A stretch of 64,000 nt of DNA from JAGXLP01 sp964649445 (lineage in GTDB: Bacteria > Bipolaricaulota > Bipolaricaulia > M55B111), in NCBI GenBank assembly GCA_964649445.1, contig CAZYPS010000003.1, positions 1 through 64,000 of the forward strand, given 5' to 3'. Position 1 is the stretch's first letter. The number at the start of each line of letters is the position of its first letter. Below the pieces are notes generated by a model. That model saw only the letters and a program-made list of their open reading frames with translations, ran no database searches and was not told the origin of the DNA. A program made the translations under genes and the position numbers. Shown here piece by piece: positions 36,304 to 44,725 of the stretch.

Positions 36304-36743
36304 GTGGGTGGTTTTATAAAGGACCTGACTGGGGTAAGAAAATAGGGGGGCTAAATACCATTGATTCCCGAGGAAAGGTCGAACTTAAGAGGACGCTCTT
36401 AGATAATATGTGGAGAGTTAATTTAACTAAATCGGGTAAACCAGCCGGAATGATCGGATAGATTATAAGGATAAAATCTCCACAGTTATTCGGCAAAACC
36501 CTGGATTACGCTCATTCAAAGTACCGATTCGAACCCATCCAGGTGGGGCTTCACCTGATACCATCAGAACAAAAACCATTAGACGAAATATTTAAACCCA
36601 GCGCCAGAAAAATCGTTTGATGGCAAATAAGGAATATTTGAAAAACGTTAAGACGTAATAATTTCAGTCTAATAGAGTCACCAATAATATCCCGGTTTAG
36701 AACTTTAATAGGAATCGAGTTAAATAGAAACGCTTTCCCCAAG

Positions 36744-37868
36744 TTAATAGAACTGGTTATAGATACGGTGGACCACCTCTGACTCCATTCCCGGCTCTAC
36801 GATAAATTTGATCAAGCTGGAACCGACTTTCTTTTCTAAGTAGTTCTCTCGTCCAACTACATCTATCACTCTGTTTAATAGAGCGTCGTTCCTTTCCGGA
36901 AGAGTGGAAACAGTAGTTACTAAGGAAGCGGGCCTGGAATCAAAATCCGATACTTTACCTTCATCTTTATCTTCCAGAAGATAAAACTTACCTTTATCTC
37001 CTTTTAATCCGAACTGTACCTTATCTTTCAGGCTTTCGACACTTTCTTTCGCATCGAAGTCAGACTCTCTTACAAGGCCACAACCAACCTTTACGGCTAC
37101 TCCAAGGGGAGTTTCCTCGGAAGATGGCCTGCCGTTTGCAATAGTTTCACCATTTCCCCAGGAACATCTGATGGAAAAAGGAATTCCATATTCTTTGGCG
37201 GCAGAGATGGCTCGTGGGTGAATGATATTAGAACCGTTCTCCGCTAGCTTGAGTAAAGCTTGCCGAGGAATGGCGTCAAAAAATGGAGGGTCCTCTACTC
37301 TATCGGGGTCGACCACGGCCACTCCGGGTACATCAGTATAAACCTCTACCCTGTCTGCATTCACGGCACCACCAACCTTTAAGGCAGTTGTGTCACTTCC
37401 CCCACGACCCAGTGTTGTAACCTCACCCTTTTTAGTTACACCCTGGAATCCGGCCAGTACAACGGATTTACCCCCGTCCATATATTTTTCCATCTTCTCG
37501 GTATCGATATCAATAATCCGGGCATCACCAAATTCTCTGTCAGTACGTATACCCGCCTGGGATCCCGTCATCGGGACCGAATCGTAGCCCTCAGCATCGA
37601 GATAATGGGAAAACAGAGCCGCGGATATTACCTCACCACATGACATCATGAGGTCCTGTTTAAGGGGATCGATCTCCGGGGATACTTCTTTCAAAAGATC
37701 TATCAAAGTGTCCGTAGCATAAGGATCACCTCCTCTACCCAGGGCGGACACAACTGAAATCACGTCGTTTCCCTTCTCCAGGTCCTCAATTACCTTTTCA
37801 ACTGCTAATTTTATCTTTCCCTTGGTCCCGAGGGACGTACCGCCAAATTTTTTTACGATTTTTGCCAT
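36744..37868 (-). CDS. lysC: Aspartate kinase
   Basis: Phosphorylates aspartate, the first step towards threonine, methionine and lysine (374 aa). The start VKKFGGTSLG and the TLGRGGSDTTAL block with the VEVYTDVPGV segment place the kinase domain at about 1-250. The C-terminal 120 residues are short and lack the ISTSE-type ligand motif of regulatory ACT domains, so feedback control may be weak or absent. It is the last gene of the threonine operon, 33 bases behind asd. Confidence 0.92.
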   Translation of the reverse strand: MAKIVKKFGGTSLGTKGKIKLAVEKVIEDLEKGNDVISVVSALGRGGDPYATDTLIDLLKEVSPEIDPLKQDLMMSCGEVISAALFSHYLDAEGYDSVPMTGSQAGIRTDREFGDARIIDIDTEKMEKYMDGGKSVVLAGFQGVTKKGEVTTLGRGGSDTTALKVGGAVNADRVEVYTDVPGVAVVDPDRVEDPPFFDAIPRQALLKLAENGSNIIHPRAISAAKEYGIPFSIRCSWGNGETIANGRPSSEETPLGVAVKVGCGLVRESDFDAKESVESLKDKVQFGLKGDKGKFYLLEDKDEGKVSDFDSRPASLVTTVSTLPERNDALLNRVIDVVGRENYLEKKVGSSLIKFIVEPGMESEVVHRIYNQFY

Positions 37869-37901
37869 TTTATCTCACCAACTTTGGATCCAGTTCCAGT
37901 G

Positions 37902-38912
37902 TTAAACGAGACCTCTCTCGACCATCGTTTCCGCAATCTGTACGGTATTAAGAGCAGCCCCTTTCCTAAGATTATCCGCAACAATCCAGAAGTTGAGCCC
38001 GTTTTCGATCGTCGGATCCTTCCTGATCCTGCCGACAAATACCTCGTCTTTTCCCTCCGCTCTGGTGCAAAGTGGATAGACGTTGTTCTCCGGGTCGTCC
38101 TCGACTACCACTCCGGGGCTCTCAGCCAGAATTTCCCTAACCTCTCCTATATCCATCGGTAGCTCCGTTCGGATATTCACTGATTCCGCATGAGACCTAT
38201 ATACCGGTATCCTTACGGCAGTAGGGCTAACTTCTAATTCCTCTCCAACTATCTTGTGCGTTTCGTGGACCATCTTCATCTCTTCTTTTGTATATCCATT
38301 ATCCCGAAAGACGTCTATATGGGGCAAAGCATTAAAGGCTATCTGGTGGGGATATACCTCAGCCTCCGGCTTTTTACCGTTAACAATGTCTTCCGTTTGT
38401 TTCTTCAGTTCCTCGATCGCATCGACACCCGAACCCGAAACTGCCTGGTATGTGGACACTACGATCCTGCGAACATTGAATTCGTCGTGAAGCGGTTTGA
38501 GAGCGACGACCATCTGGATCGTCGAGCAGTTAGGATTAGCCACTATTCCCTCGTGCCAGTCAAGATCATCCGGATTGACCTCGGGAACCACCAGAGGAAC
38601 CTCCGGGTCAAGCCGCCACTGACTCGAATTGTCGACGATAACGCAGCCAGCATCAGCAGCCATGGGGGCTAGCTTTTTCGAGGCACCCGATCCAGCGGAC
38701 ATTGTAGCTAGATCGCATTCGGCAAGAGATTCCGGCGTGGCGATCTCACAGGGTATTTCTTCTCCGGCAAACTCCGCGGTTTCTCCTTCCAGTTCCGGTC
38801 GTTCAAACATCTTCACTTCTCCAACATTGATACTGCTCTCAGCCAGGATTTCCCGCATCTGGCTCCCAACCGCGCCGAGCGCACCAATTACGCCGATCGT
38901 GTATTCTCTCAT
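37902..38912 (-). CDS. asd: Aspartate-semialdehyde dehydrogenase
   Basis: NADPH-dependent reductive dephosphorylation of aspartyl phosphate (336 aa). N-terminal Rossmann GVIGALGAVGSQM, catalytic Cys in ANPNCSTIQMV, and substrate Arg/His in RIPVYRSHAESV. Its length is that of the Gram-positive/archaeal-leaning class. It sits between hom (91 bases upstream) and lysC (33 bases downstream). Confidence 0.95.
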   Translation of the reverse strand: MREYTIGVIGALGAVGSQMREILAESSINVGEVKMFERPELEGETAEFAGEEIPCEIATPESLAECDLATMSAGSGASKKLAPMAADAGCVIVDNSSQWRLDPEVPLVVPEVNPDDLDWHEGIVANPNCSTIQMVVALKPLHDEFNVRRIVVSTYQAVSGSGVDAIEELKKQTEDIVNGKKPEAEVYPHQIAFNALPHIDVFRDNGYTKEEMKMVHETHKIVGEELEVSPTAVRIPVYRSHAESVNIRTELPMDIGEVREILAESPGVVVEDDPENNVYPLCTRAEGKDEVFVGRIRKDPTIENGLNFWIVADNLRKGAALNTVQIAETMVERGLV

Positions 38913-39003
38913 CTTTATCCTCCCTGATAAAAGGACAAAACGAAATTTCTCCTGTCTAACTGCCTAAATCGAACTATAAATACTTTTTGGACCTGCCCCG
39001 GGA

Positions 39004-40149
39004 TTACCCTGAAGACGACATTCTCGACTCAAGACATTTCATATCTGAAAATACTCCTCCTGCCGTTACTTCAGGACCTGCCCCGGGTCCCTGTATTATC
39101 AATGGGGGCTCGTCGTAATTGCCCGTGCGAAACAGGACTACATTCGCTGTGCTATTTCCTTGAGCCAGTGGTCCTTCTCTACTTACCTCTTCCAGACCCA
39201 CAGTAACTACATTTCCCGTTATCCTGGCAACATATCTCAATCGATTTCCGGCACTCTTAGCGGACTCGACCCTTTGCCGAAAGTCGGCACTCGCGGCCTC
39301 GAGTTCATTTTCGAGTTCATTCGGGGAAATGCCCTCCGCCAGTTCGACCAGTGGCTCAAGTTCTATGTCGTCTAGCGAAAGGCTTAGACCAAGGGTCCTC
39401 CCCAGAATCACAGCCTTACGCGCTACATCGTTTCCCAAGAGATCCTCAGCTGGATTGGGCTCAGTAAAGCCTTTTTCCTTCGCTTCTAATACTGCTTCTT
39501 TCAAATCCACCCCTTCTTCCGCTCGAGAAAGGATGAAACTTAAGGAACCACTCAATATCGCCGCTATCTCTTTAAACTTTTCCCCGTGTCGCTTCAAGTG
39601 ATCCAGAGTGGATATCACCGGCAACCCCGCACCAACCGTTGCTTCGTAGCGAAGTCTCGAGTTTTTGAAGCGTCTAAACTCCTCTGGTTCGACCCCTGCA
39701 AGGGGAATTTTGTTAGCCAGAGCAACCGACCACCCTCTTTCAAGTGCTATTCCGTAGTAGACTTCAAATTTGTCCGCGTCGGTAACATCGACGAGAATTC
39801 CCGTCTTTTCTCGCTTTATTAATTGTTCGAGAAAACCGATATCCTCAAGTTCTACCCCGTAGATTTCAGCCAGTTCTCCCCCATTTCTCTTTACTTTTAA
39901 GATCTCTCCTAACTCTTTTTCCGAAAACCCTGCTTTATTTACAGCGAAACCACTTTTATCGGCAAGACCAATATACTGGTACCTGGGCTCGAGGTTATTT
40001 TGGTCATTCCATTCTCTCACTTTCTCTACTAATTTCCTGCCAACAGTTCCTATCCCGAGCTGGATTAAGGGCACTTTTCGTATCTCACCATCGTTGAACT
40101 CTTTCTCATTTACGTCCCCGTATCCGGACTCGCCCTTTGTTCCTGTCAT
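39004..40149 (-). CDS. hom: Homoserine dehydrogenase
   Basis: Reduces aspartate semialdehyde to homoserine (381 aa). After about 25 acidic residues, the Rossmann motif IQLGIGTVGRKLVEK appears; the catalytic-domain blocks ALANKIPLAGVEPEEFR, YEATVGAGLPVISTL and GFTEPNPAEDLLGNDVARK carry the substrate and catalytic Lys residues. The protein ends near SRMSSSG with no ACT domain. Its start follows the stop of the upstream gene with no gap; the ribosome site GGGGAGG lies inside that gene's last codons. Confidence 0.94.
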   Translation of the reverse strand: MTGTKGESGYGDVNEKEFNDGEIRKVPLIQLGIGTVGRKLVEKVREWNDQNNLEPRYQYIGLADKSGFAVNKAGFSEKELGEILKVKRNGGELAEIYGVELEDIGFLEQLIKREKTGILVDVTDADKFEVYYGIALERGWSVALANKIPLAGVEPEEFRRFKNSRLRYEATVGAGLPVISTLDHLKRHGEKFKEIAAILSGSLSFILSRAEEGVDLKEAVLEAKEKGFTEPNPAEDLLGNDVARKAVILGRTLGLSLSLDDIELEPLVELAEGISPNELENELEAASADFRQRVESAKSAGNRLRYVARITGNVVTVGLEEVSREGPLAQGNSTANVVLFRTGNYDEPPLIIQGPGAGPEVTAGGVFSDMKCLESRMSSSG

Positions 40150-41343
40150 TTACCCCACCTCCCCTTCGATAAATATATCGATCAAATCTTTACCTGCAGC
40201 GAAACGCTCCCCCGTTTCAGAAGCCTCCACTTCGGTAAATTTCCTGCCGGGAAGAAGCTTCGATCGGTCGAAATCAGTTATTGCAAAAGGTACTGGACCC
40301 CGTTCGTGAGTCTTCGATTCAATTCCCGTAATGTGGTCAGTCACAAGCAGAAGTCTGGAGTTTTCTTCTCCGGAAAGATTATCAACCAAAGGCCCAACTA
40401 CACGCTCGTCAATTCGCTCAATCGCCTTCACCTTCAACTCCGGATCTCCTGCGTGGGAAGCTTCGTCCGGAGCCTCGACATGAAGGAAGAGCAAGGAGTT
40501 TTCTTCCAGGCTTTCTTTTACTGCAGCAACTTTACCTTCGTAATCCGTATCAATATCCCCGGTGGCTCCCTCAACCTCTAGCGTCGTCAATCCTGTATAA
40601 GCACCCAATCCTTTGACGAGGTCTACTGCACTCACCACTGCACCGTTAAGCCCGTAACGATCCCTGAATGTCGGGAGGTCGGGCTTAATGCCTGGACCCC
40701 AGAGCCAGATTCCGTTGAATGCCTCACCCCTCTCGGTCAACAAATCGGCTGCTTCTTGTTGAATCTCATTCAATTTTTTCGAACCGGGACCTTCCGGTAA
40801 ATAATCTCTCACTTGCCTTCCGGTAATATCGTGCGGGGGGGTGAGTTGAAGATCTCTGTATTCAACTTCACCCCTACCATTCTGCCAGACCAACAGGTTC
40901 CGGTAACTCACTCCACTGTAAAACTTGAAATCGCTCCTTTCTATCTCCCTGTCGAGCAAATTAATGTATTGCTTTGCCTCATCCGAAGTCGGATGACCGC
41001 CACTATAGTCCTCCATGATTTCCTCTTTTCCGTTTCCCTCAAACCGGACTAGATTGCAGCGAAAGACAAGATCGTCATCCTCCAGCGGAACACCCTGACC
41101 CCTGGCTTCCAGAGGCGCTCGACCGGAAAAGTATTTCTCGGGATCCAGACCCATCAAGCTCATATTCCCTACGGAACTACCTGGCGGCAGATCCGAGGGT
41201 ATTGTATTTACAGTACCCAGTTCTCCGGTCGACGCAACCTCATCCATGTTAGGTGTATTCGCAGCTTCCAGAGGCGTCCTCCCGGATAGTTCCGTAAGAG
41301 GATGATCCGCCATTCCGTCTCCCTGGATTATTACATACTTCAT
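40150..41343 (-). CDS. Alkaline-phosphatase-superfamily homoserine kinase / cofactor-independent phosphoglycerate mutase (ApgM type)
   Basis: A 397-aa protein of the archaeal-type iPGM family. Metal-binding IQGDGMADHP opens it; the nucleophile region is PPGSSVGNMSLMGLDP and RAPLEARGQG follows; the C-terminal metal block is HVEAPDEASHAGD and LLVTDHITGI. Members of this family replace the GHMP-type ThrB as homoserine kinase in some bacteria. No ThrB is encoded nearby, and it sits between thrC (4-base overlap) and hom (adjacent), so homoserine kinase is the most likely job. Mutase activity is the alternative. Confidence 0.82.
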   Translation of the reverse strand: MKYVIIQGDGMADHPLTELSGRTPLEAANTPNMDEVASTGELGTVNTIPSDLPPGSSVGNMSLMGLDPEKYFSGRAPLEARGQGVPLEDDDLVFRCNLVRFEGNGKEEIMEDYSGGHPTSDEAKQYINLLDREIERSDFKFYSGVSYRNLLVWQNGRGEVEYRDLQLTPPHDITGRQVRDYLPEGPGSKKLNEIQQEAADLLTERGEAFNGIWLWGPGIKPDLPTFRDRYGLNGAVVSAVDLVKGLGAYTGLTTLEVEGATGDIDTDYEGKVAAVKESLEENSLLFLHVEAPDEASHAGDPELKVKAIERIDERVVGPLVDNLSGEENSRLLLVTDHITGIESKTHERGPVPFAITDFDRSKLLPGRKFTEVEASETGERFAAGKDLIDIFIEGEVG

Positions 41344-42395
41344 AAATCGGCAACCTCCAGGACCTCATGGACGTCCACACCGACAGTCCGGGGTTCCGGG
41401 CTCGACTTGATCGCTATGTCGGGATCCTTCAGTCCGTGGCCCGTCAGTGTACAGGTAATCACGTTACCCTGATCGAAATATCCCGTACCATCCATTTTGA
41501 ACAACCCTGCTACGGAAGCAGCGGAAGCGGGTTCACAAAAGACACCTTCGGAATCAGCCAGCGCACGATACGCATCAACTAATTCGTCGTCGGTCGCTTT
41601 ACCTATCATACCTCCTGATTCGTCCCTGGCGTTTTCTGCTTTCTCCCAGCTTGCGGGATTTCCTATCCTGATAGCAGTCGCAACAGTTTCAGGGTTTTCA
41701 ACCTTCTGACCGTCCACGATCGGCGACGCACCCGCAGCCTGAAATCCGGTCATTTTAGGTAATCTTTCAGTCTCGCCCGACTCGTAATACTCTTTATAAC
41801 CTTTCCAGTAAGCGGTGATGTTTCCCGCATTACCTACGGGCAATAGGTGATAATCAGGCGCTCGGCCGAGGAAGTCGGATATTTCGAATGATGCCGTCTT
41901 CTGGCCTTCTATCCTGTTTGGATTTAAGGAATTAACCAGGGTAACCGGATAGTTGTCGGAAATCTCGAGAACCAGTTCGAGAGCTTCGTCAAAATTCCCT
42001 TCAATCTGGACAACGGTGGCACCGTGCATCATGGCCTGAGAAAGCTTCCCGAAAGCAATTTTTCCTTCGGGAATGACAACTATTGCCTCCAGACCGGACC
42101 TAGCAGCAAATGCCGCAGCCGAAGCGGAAGTATTCCCCGTCGAAGCACAAATAACGGCTTTCTCCCCCTTCTCAACTGCCTTCGACACCGCCACAGTCAT
42201 GCCCCTGTCCTTAAAGGAGCATGTCGGATTAGCTCCCTCGTATTTCAGATAAACTTCCAAGTCGTCTTCCAGTTTTTCTTCAATATTATTTGCCCTGATT
42301 AACGGAGTATTACCTTCGTTCAAACTTACAATATGTTCACGTTCTTCTAATGGTAAATGGTTAAAGTACCTGTCGAGCACACCATTCCATTCCAT
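41340..42395 (-). CDS. thrC: Threonine synthase
   Basis: PLP enzyme turning O-phosphohomoserine to threonine (351 aa). The lysine motif is NPTCSFKDRGM, the phosphate loop ASTGNTSASAAAFAARSG and VGNAGNITAYW. The ATG at 42395 is chosen since GGAGG ends 6-7 bases before it; the frame's TTG at 42416 overlaps that site. First gene of the operon after the leader ORF. Confidence 0.95.
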   Translation of the reverse strand: MEWNGVLDRYFNHLPLEEREHIVSLNEGNTPLIRANNIEEKLEDDLEVYLKYEGANPTCSFKDRGMTVAVSKAVEKGEKAVICASTGNTSASAAAFAARSGLEAIVVIPEGKIAFGKLSQAMMHGATVVQIEGNFDEALELVLEISDNYPVTLVNSLNPNRIEGQKTASFEISDFLGRAPDYHLLPVGNAGNITAYWKGYKEYYESGETERLPKMTGFQAAGASPIVDGQKVENPETVATAIRIGNPASWEKAENARDESGGMIGKATDDELVDAYRALADSEGVFCEPASAASVAGLFKMDGTGYFDQGNVITCTLTGHGLKDPDIAIKSSPEPRTVGVDVHEVLEVADL

Positions 42396-42499
42396 GAAAA
42401 ACCTCCTGAATAACAAGACGGGAAATAAAGGGAGATCTAAACTAGCTGAAGACTAACAAACTTTTAAAAAGGAAATCAGTAATTAGGGTTGATAGAATA

Positions 42500-42622
42500 C
42501 TATTGGAGGGAAGGAGTCCCTCCCGTCATGTGAGTAGCCATCGTCCCAATAGAAACAGAAGAGGAACCAGTAGATCCAACAAGCCCAGTATCTAAAATTT
42601 TAATACTATAAATTGAATTCAT
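42500..42622 (-). CDS. Putative threonine-operon leader peptide (40 aa)
   Basis: ATG at 42622 has a ribosome site AGAGGAA 6-7 bases upstream (42634-42629) and lies about 30 bases after a likely transcription start. The 40-codon frame ends with TAG at 42500. Thr codons fall at 12, 18, 27, 30, 33 and 36, Met at 28 and 32, Ile at 4, 7, 9 and 25, so the last third carries products of the aspartate family. Codons 34-40 lie in a perfect 7-bp hairpin (42505-42511 with 42517-42523). A GACGGGA segment (42530-42524) could instead pair with TCCCGTC (42423-42417) just before thrC. This looks like an attenuation leader, though no T-tracted terminator is clear. Confidence 0.4.
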   Translation of the reverse strand: MNSIYSIKILDTGLVGSTGSSSVSIGTMATHMTGGTPSLQ

Positions 42623-42660
42623 GGACGTTCCTCTTCCTTCTTTCGCTTTGGATTTACACT

Positions 42661-42689
42661 ATGTTAATAAAATAGCCCTATACTGTCAA
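42661..42689 (-). promoter_or_regulatory. Promoter of threonine operon
   Basis: Minus-strand TTGACA (42689-42684, perfect) and TAACAT (42666-42661) are 17 bases apart. Transcription would start near 42653, giving a leader of about 258 bases before thrC. Confidence 0.6.
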
Positions 42690-42792
42690 GTGATAAATTC
42701 AAAAAATACAACTTTACATTCTTATGACCCCAGAAGCGCTGGAAGTTCAACCCGGTATTAAGTCAAGACCCTCGACCCAAGGAACGGGGCTT

Positions 42793-42830
42793 GTAGAAAA
42801 CATAGTTAACTACGGACTTCGGTTTTCTAC
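42793..42830. repeat. 9-bp inverted repeat
   Basis: GTAGAAAAC (42793-42801) and GTTTTCTAC (42822-42830) are perfect inverted copies with a 20-base loop. It lies between the BCCT terminator and the threonine promoter; function unknown. Confidence 0.55.
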
Positions 42831-42838
42831 GAAATAAG

Positions 42839-42918
42839 ACCCAGCACCAGCAGTCGATTCGGAACTGGCTTTGTGTTTACAGCGTACTCAAATGCGCGGG
42901 GCGAATTGGCTGCTGGGT
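42839..42918. repeat. 8-bp inverted repeat with long loop
   Basis: ACCCAGCA (42839-42846) pairs with TGCTGGGT (42911-42918) across 64 bases. It lies next to the preceding repeat, so the two may be stems of one structured region. No promoter was found for it. Confidence 0.4.
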
Positions 42919-42936
42919 TCCTCATCAACCGATCTC

Positions 42937-42976
42937 GATAAATAAAAGCCCTGTAACCGCTGAGTTACAGGGCTTT
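42937..42976 (-). terminator. Intrinsic terminator of BCCT transporter gene
   Basis: A perfect 13-bp stem AAAGCCCTGTAAC (42945-42957) with GTTACAGGGCTTT (42964-42976), 6-base loop. On the minus strand the arm is followed by a TTTTATTTAT tract, as expected for the gene ending at 43015. Confidence 0.88.
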
Positions 42977-43014
42977 ACCTCACATTAATAGTCTGGAAGG
43001 TCTATTCTGACTGT

Positions 43015-44538
43015 CTATCCGTCTACTTCACCACCGAGAGTCTCTTCCTTATAACGCCTCAACCCCCTGAAAGTGCCAAAGACCAGAACAATTAAAAGAA
43101 TCATCAGAGGGAAAGCTGTCGCTATCGAAGCAGTCTGTATTACGTTCAAACTTCCCGTAGCCGCCAGAACTGCTCCGATCACTCCCAGCGCTACTCCCCA
43201 GAAGACTCTGATATGCTTGTTAGGTTCTTCTTCTCCGGAGACGAACATGCAGAGCGCCATCGCGGCACCATTAGCGCTTGTCAGGAAGAAGCCTCCTATT
43301 AAGAACAGTATCGCTACCGCCAGTATCGGGGTTAATGGCAGATGTTGTATAGTCGCAAAAACCGCACTCTCCAGACCGTGTTCGCTCAGAGCTCCCGTAA
43401 TATCGAATTTAATACCTGCTCCACCTACGACACCGTACCAGAGGAAGTCAGCAAATGTCGGTAACAACAAAGTCGCTGCAATCGTCTCTCGAATTGTCCT
43501 TCCTTTGGAGATCCTGGCAATAAAAAGAGCCACGAATGGAGCCCAGGCAATCCACCACGCCCAGTAGAAGACAGTCCAGGTCCCCAGCCAGCTGAGAGCT
43601 CCTTCATTCGCCCCACCGGTAAAGAGGCTCATCGGGATGAAATTCAGGGCATACTCTCCTATCGCGTTCGTTGTCAAATTGAGGAAGAAAAGCGTGGGAC
43701 CAAATACGAAAACGAACAGAAACACCGCAATAAAGAGCCACATATTGACGTCCCCGATAAGCTTTATCCCTTTTTTGACTCCCGTATAGACAGCTACTGT
43801 AAATATCGTGGTTAGGACGCCAATGATTAGATACAACCCGTATTCCGGCAGCTCCATACCGTAATGATATTTCAGCCCCGAGGCGAACTGGGTAGCTATT
43901 AGACCTGTTGTAGTGGACAATCCACCCACCGTGGCAAATATTCCAATCACGTCTATTACCTTACCCCAGAAGCCTCTAACACGATCACCAATCACGTAAT
44001 AGAAAGCGCTGGAAAGTCTGAAGGGGAGATCTTTGGTATAGCAAGCGTGGGCGAGCGGAATCGTCAACATGACGTAAATTGCCCAGGGTGTCAGTCCCCA
44101 GTGAAAGAAGGATGTGGTCATCGCGTTGTTCGCCGCGGTGTCTGTCATCGCCTCGCCACCGAAGAAAGGGGGCGGCGTCATAAAGTGATATGCGGGCTCA
44201 GCCGGACCGTAAAATACAATTCCCGCGGCAATCGCGGCTCCAAAGAGCATTGAAAACCACGAGAACTTTGATATCTCCGGCTCGTCATCCGGTTTTCCCA
44301 GCTTCATTTTTCCGTAGTCCGTCACCAGCATCACGAAAGCCGACGCAACGATCAAGAATCCCGTCAGAAGCCATAGCCAGGCCCAGGAAGTCGTCATCCA
44401 GTTAAATACGTTTTGGACGACGTTCTCCATATTGGTCGGAAAAATTATTGACCAGAGAACAAATCCTACGATCAAAATGGCCGAAAACCAAAATATGTAA
44501 GGATCATAAGACCTTTCGTCTTTGGACTTACTTGACAT
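43015..44538 (-). CDS. BCCT family betaine/carnitine/choline transporter
   Basis: Twelve-helix Na+- or H+-coupled importer of quaternary ammonium compounds (507 aa). The family signature is visible in LGTWTVFYWAWWIAWAPF, whose Trp cage binds the trimethylammonium group, and in FFHWGLTPWAIYV. The C-terminal tail is short and charged, without the long osmosensing extension of BetP. It lies downstream of the MttB-type gene on the same strand (187 bases), so imported betaine may feed demethylation or serve as osmolyte. Ribosome site GGGAGGA before ATG. Confidence 0.92.
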   Translation of the reverse strand: MSSKSKDERSYDPYIFWFSAILIVGFVLWSIIFPTNMENVVQNVFNWMTTSWAWLWLLTGFLIVASAFVMLVTDYGKMKLGKPDDEPEISKFSWFSMLFGAAIAAGIVFYGPAEPAYHFMTPPPFFGGEAMTDTAANNAMTTSFFHWGLTPWAIYVMLTIPLAHACYTKDLPFRLSSAFYYVIGDRVRGFWGKVIDVIGIFATVGGLSTTTGLIATQFASGLKYHYGMELPEYGLYLIIGVLTTIFTVAVYTGVKKGIKLIGDVNMWLFIAVFLFVFVFGPTLFFLNLTTNAIGEYALNFIPMSLFTGGANEGALSWLGTWTVFYWAWWIAWAPFVALFIARISKGRTIRETIAATLLLPTFADFLWYGVVGGAGIKFDITGALSEHGLESAVFATIQHLPLTPILAVAILFLIGGFFLTSANGAAMALCMFVSGEEEPNKHIRVFWGVALGVIGAVLAATGSLNVIQTASIATAFPLMILLIVLVFGTFRGLRRYKEETLGGEVDG

Positions 44539-44587
44539 GTAATCCTCCCGTTACGTTAGATCAGTAGTAGTTTTGTTAGTGTCGATT

Positions 44588-44646
44588 GATAGGCCAATCT
44601 ATGGATGGTACCGAAACTGAGAGACAGTCCCGGCATTGGGCCTATC
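44588..44646. repeat. Inverted repeat in BCCT leader
   Basis: GATAGGCC (44588-44595) and GGCCTATC (44639-44646) pair perfectly; pairing extends by AA/TT past one bulged base. The loop is about 40 bases. It lies 50 bases before the BCCT start and lacks a T-run, so it could be a leader element or an operator. Confidence 0.45.
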
Positions 44647-44725
44647 CTGATAACTGCGTACGCCATAGTTTAGCGCATTATTGCAGGTTTAAGTTATGAT
44701 TGACGGCCGGATATACAGGACCGAG

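Larger units (their letters stand above)
35772..36743. other. Gene-poor region of 972 bp
   Basis: No ORF here has a ribosome site with protein-like sequence. The region instead holds several short inverted repeats (35803-35846, 36172-36203, 36290-36303, 36386-36401, 36540-36557). A motif GAGGAAAGGTC at 36370-36380 resembles RNase P RNA but the rest does not follow. It may be a structured RNA, decayed genes, or both. Confidence 0.4.

Noticed and set aside
36366..36400. RNase P RNA-like motif GAGGAAAGGTC
   Set aside because: The motif differs from GAGGAAAGTCC and the expected P4 partner, P7-P10 blocks and AACAGAGAGCAAACC-like segment are not found nearby.
36526..36540. Possible tRNA T-loop (TTCGAAC) on either strand
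   Set aside because: The five flanking bases do not pair as a T-stem, and no acceptor or anticodon arm fits.
42396..42700. T-box leader before thrC
   Set aside because: No GGGTGG-ACCGCG antiterminator box is present on the minus strand.
43073..43567. 164-codon plus-strand frame opposite the BCCT gene
   Set aside because: It is a shadow of a real, conserved membrane protein gene on the other strand, with no ribosome site or family motif.
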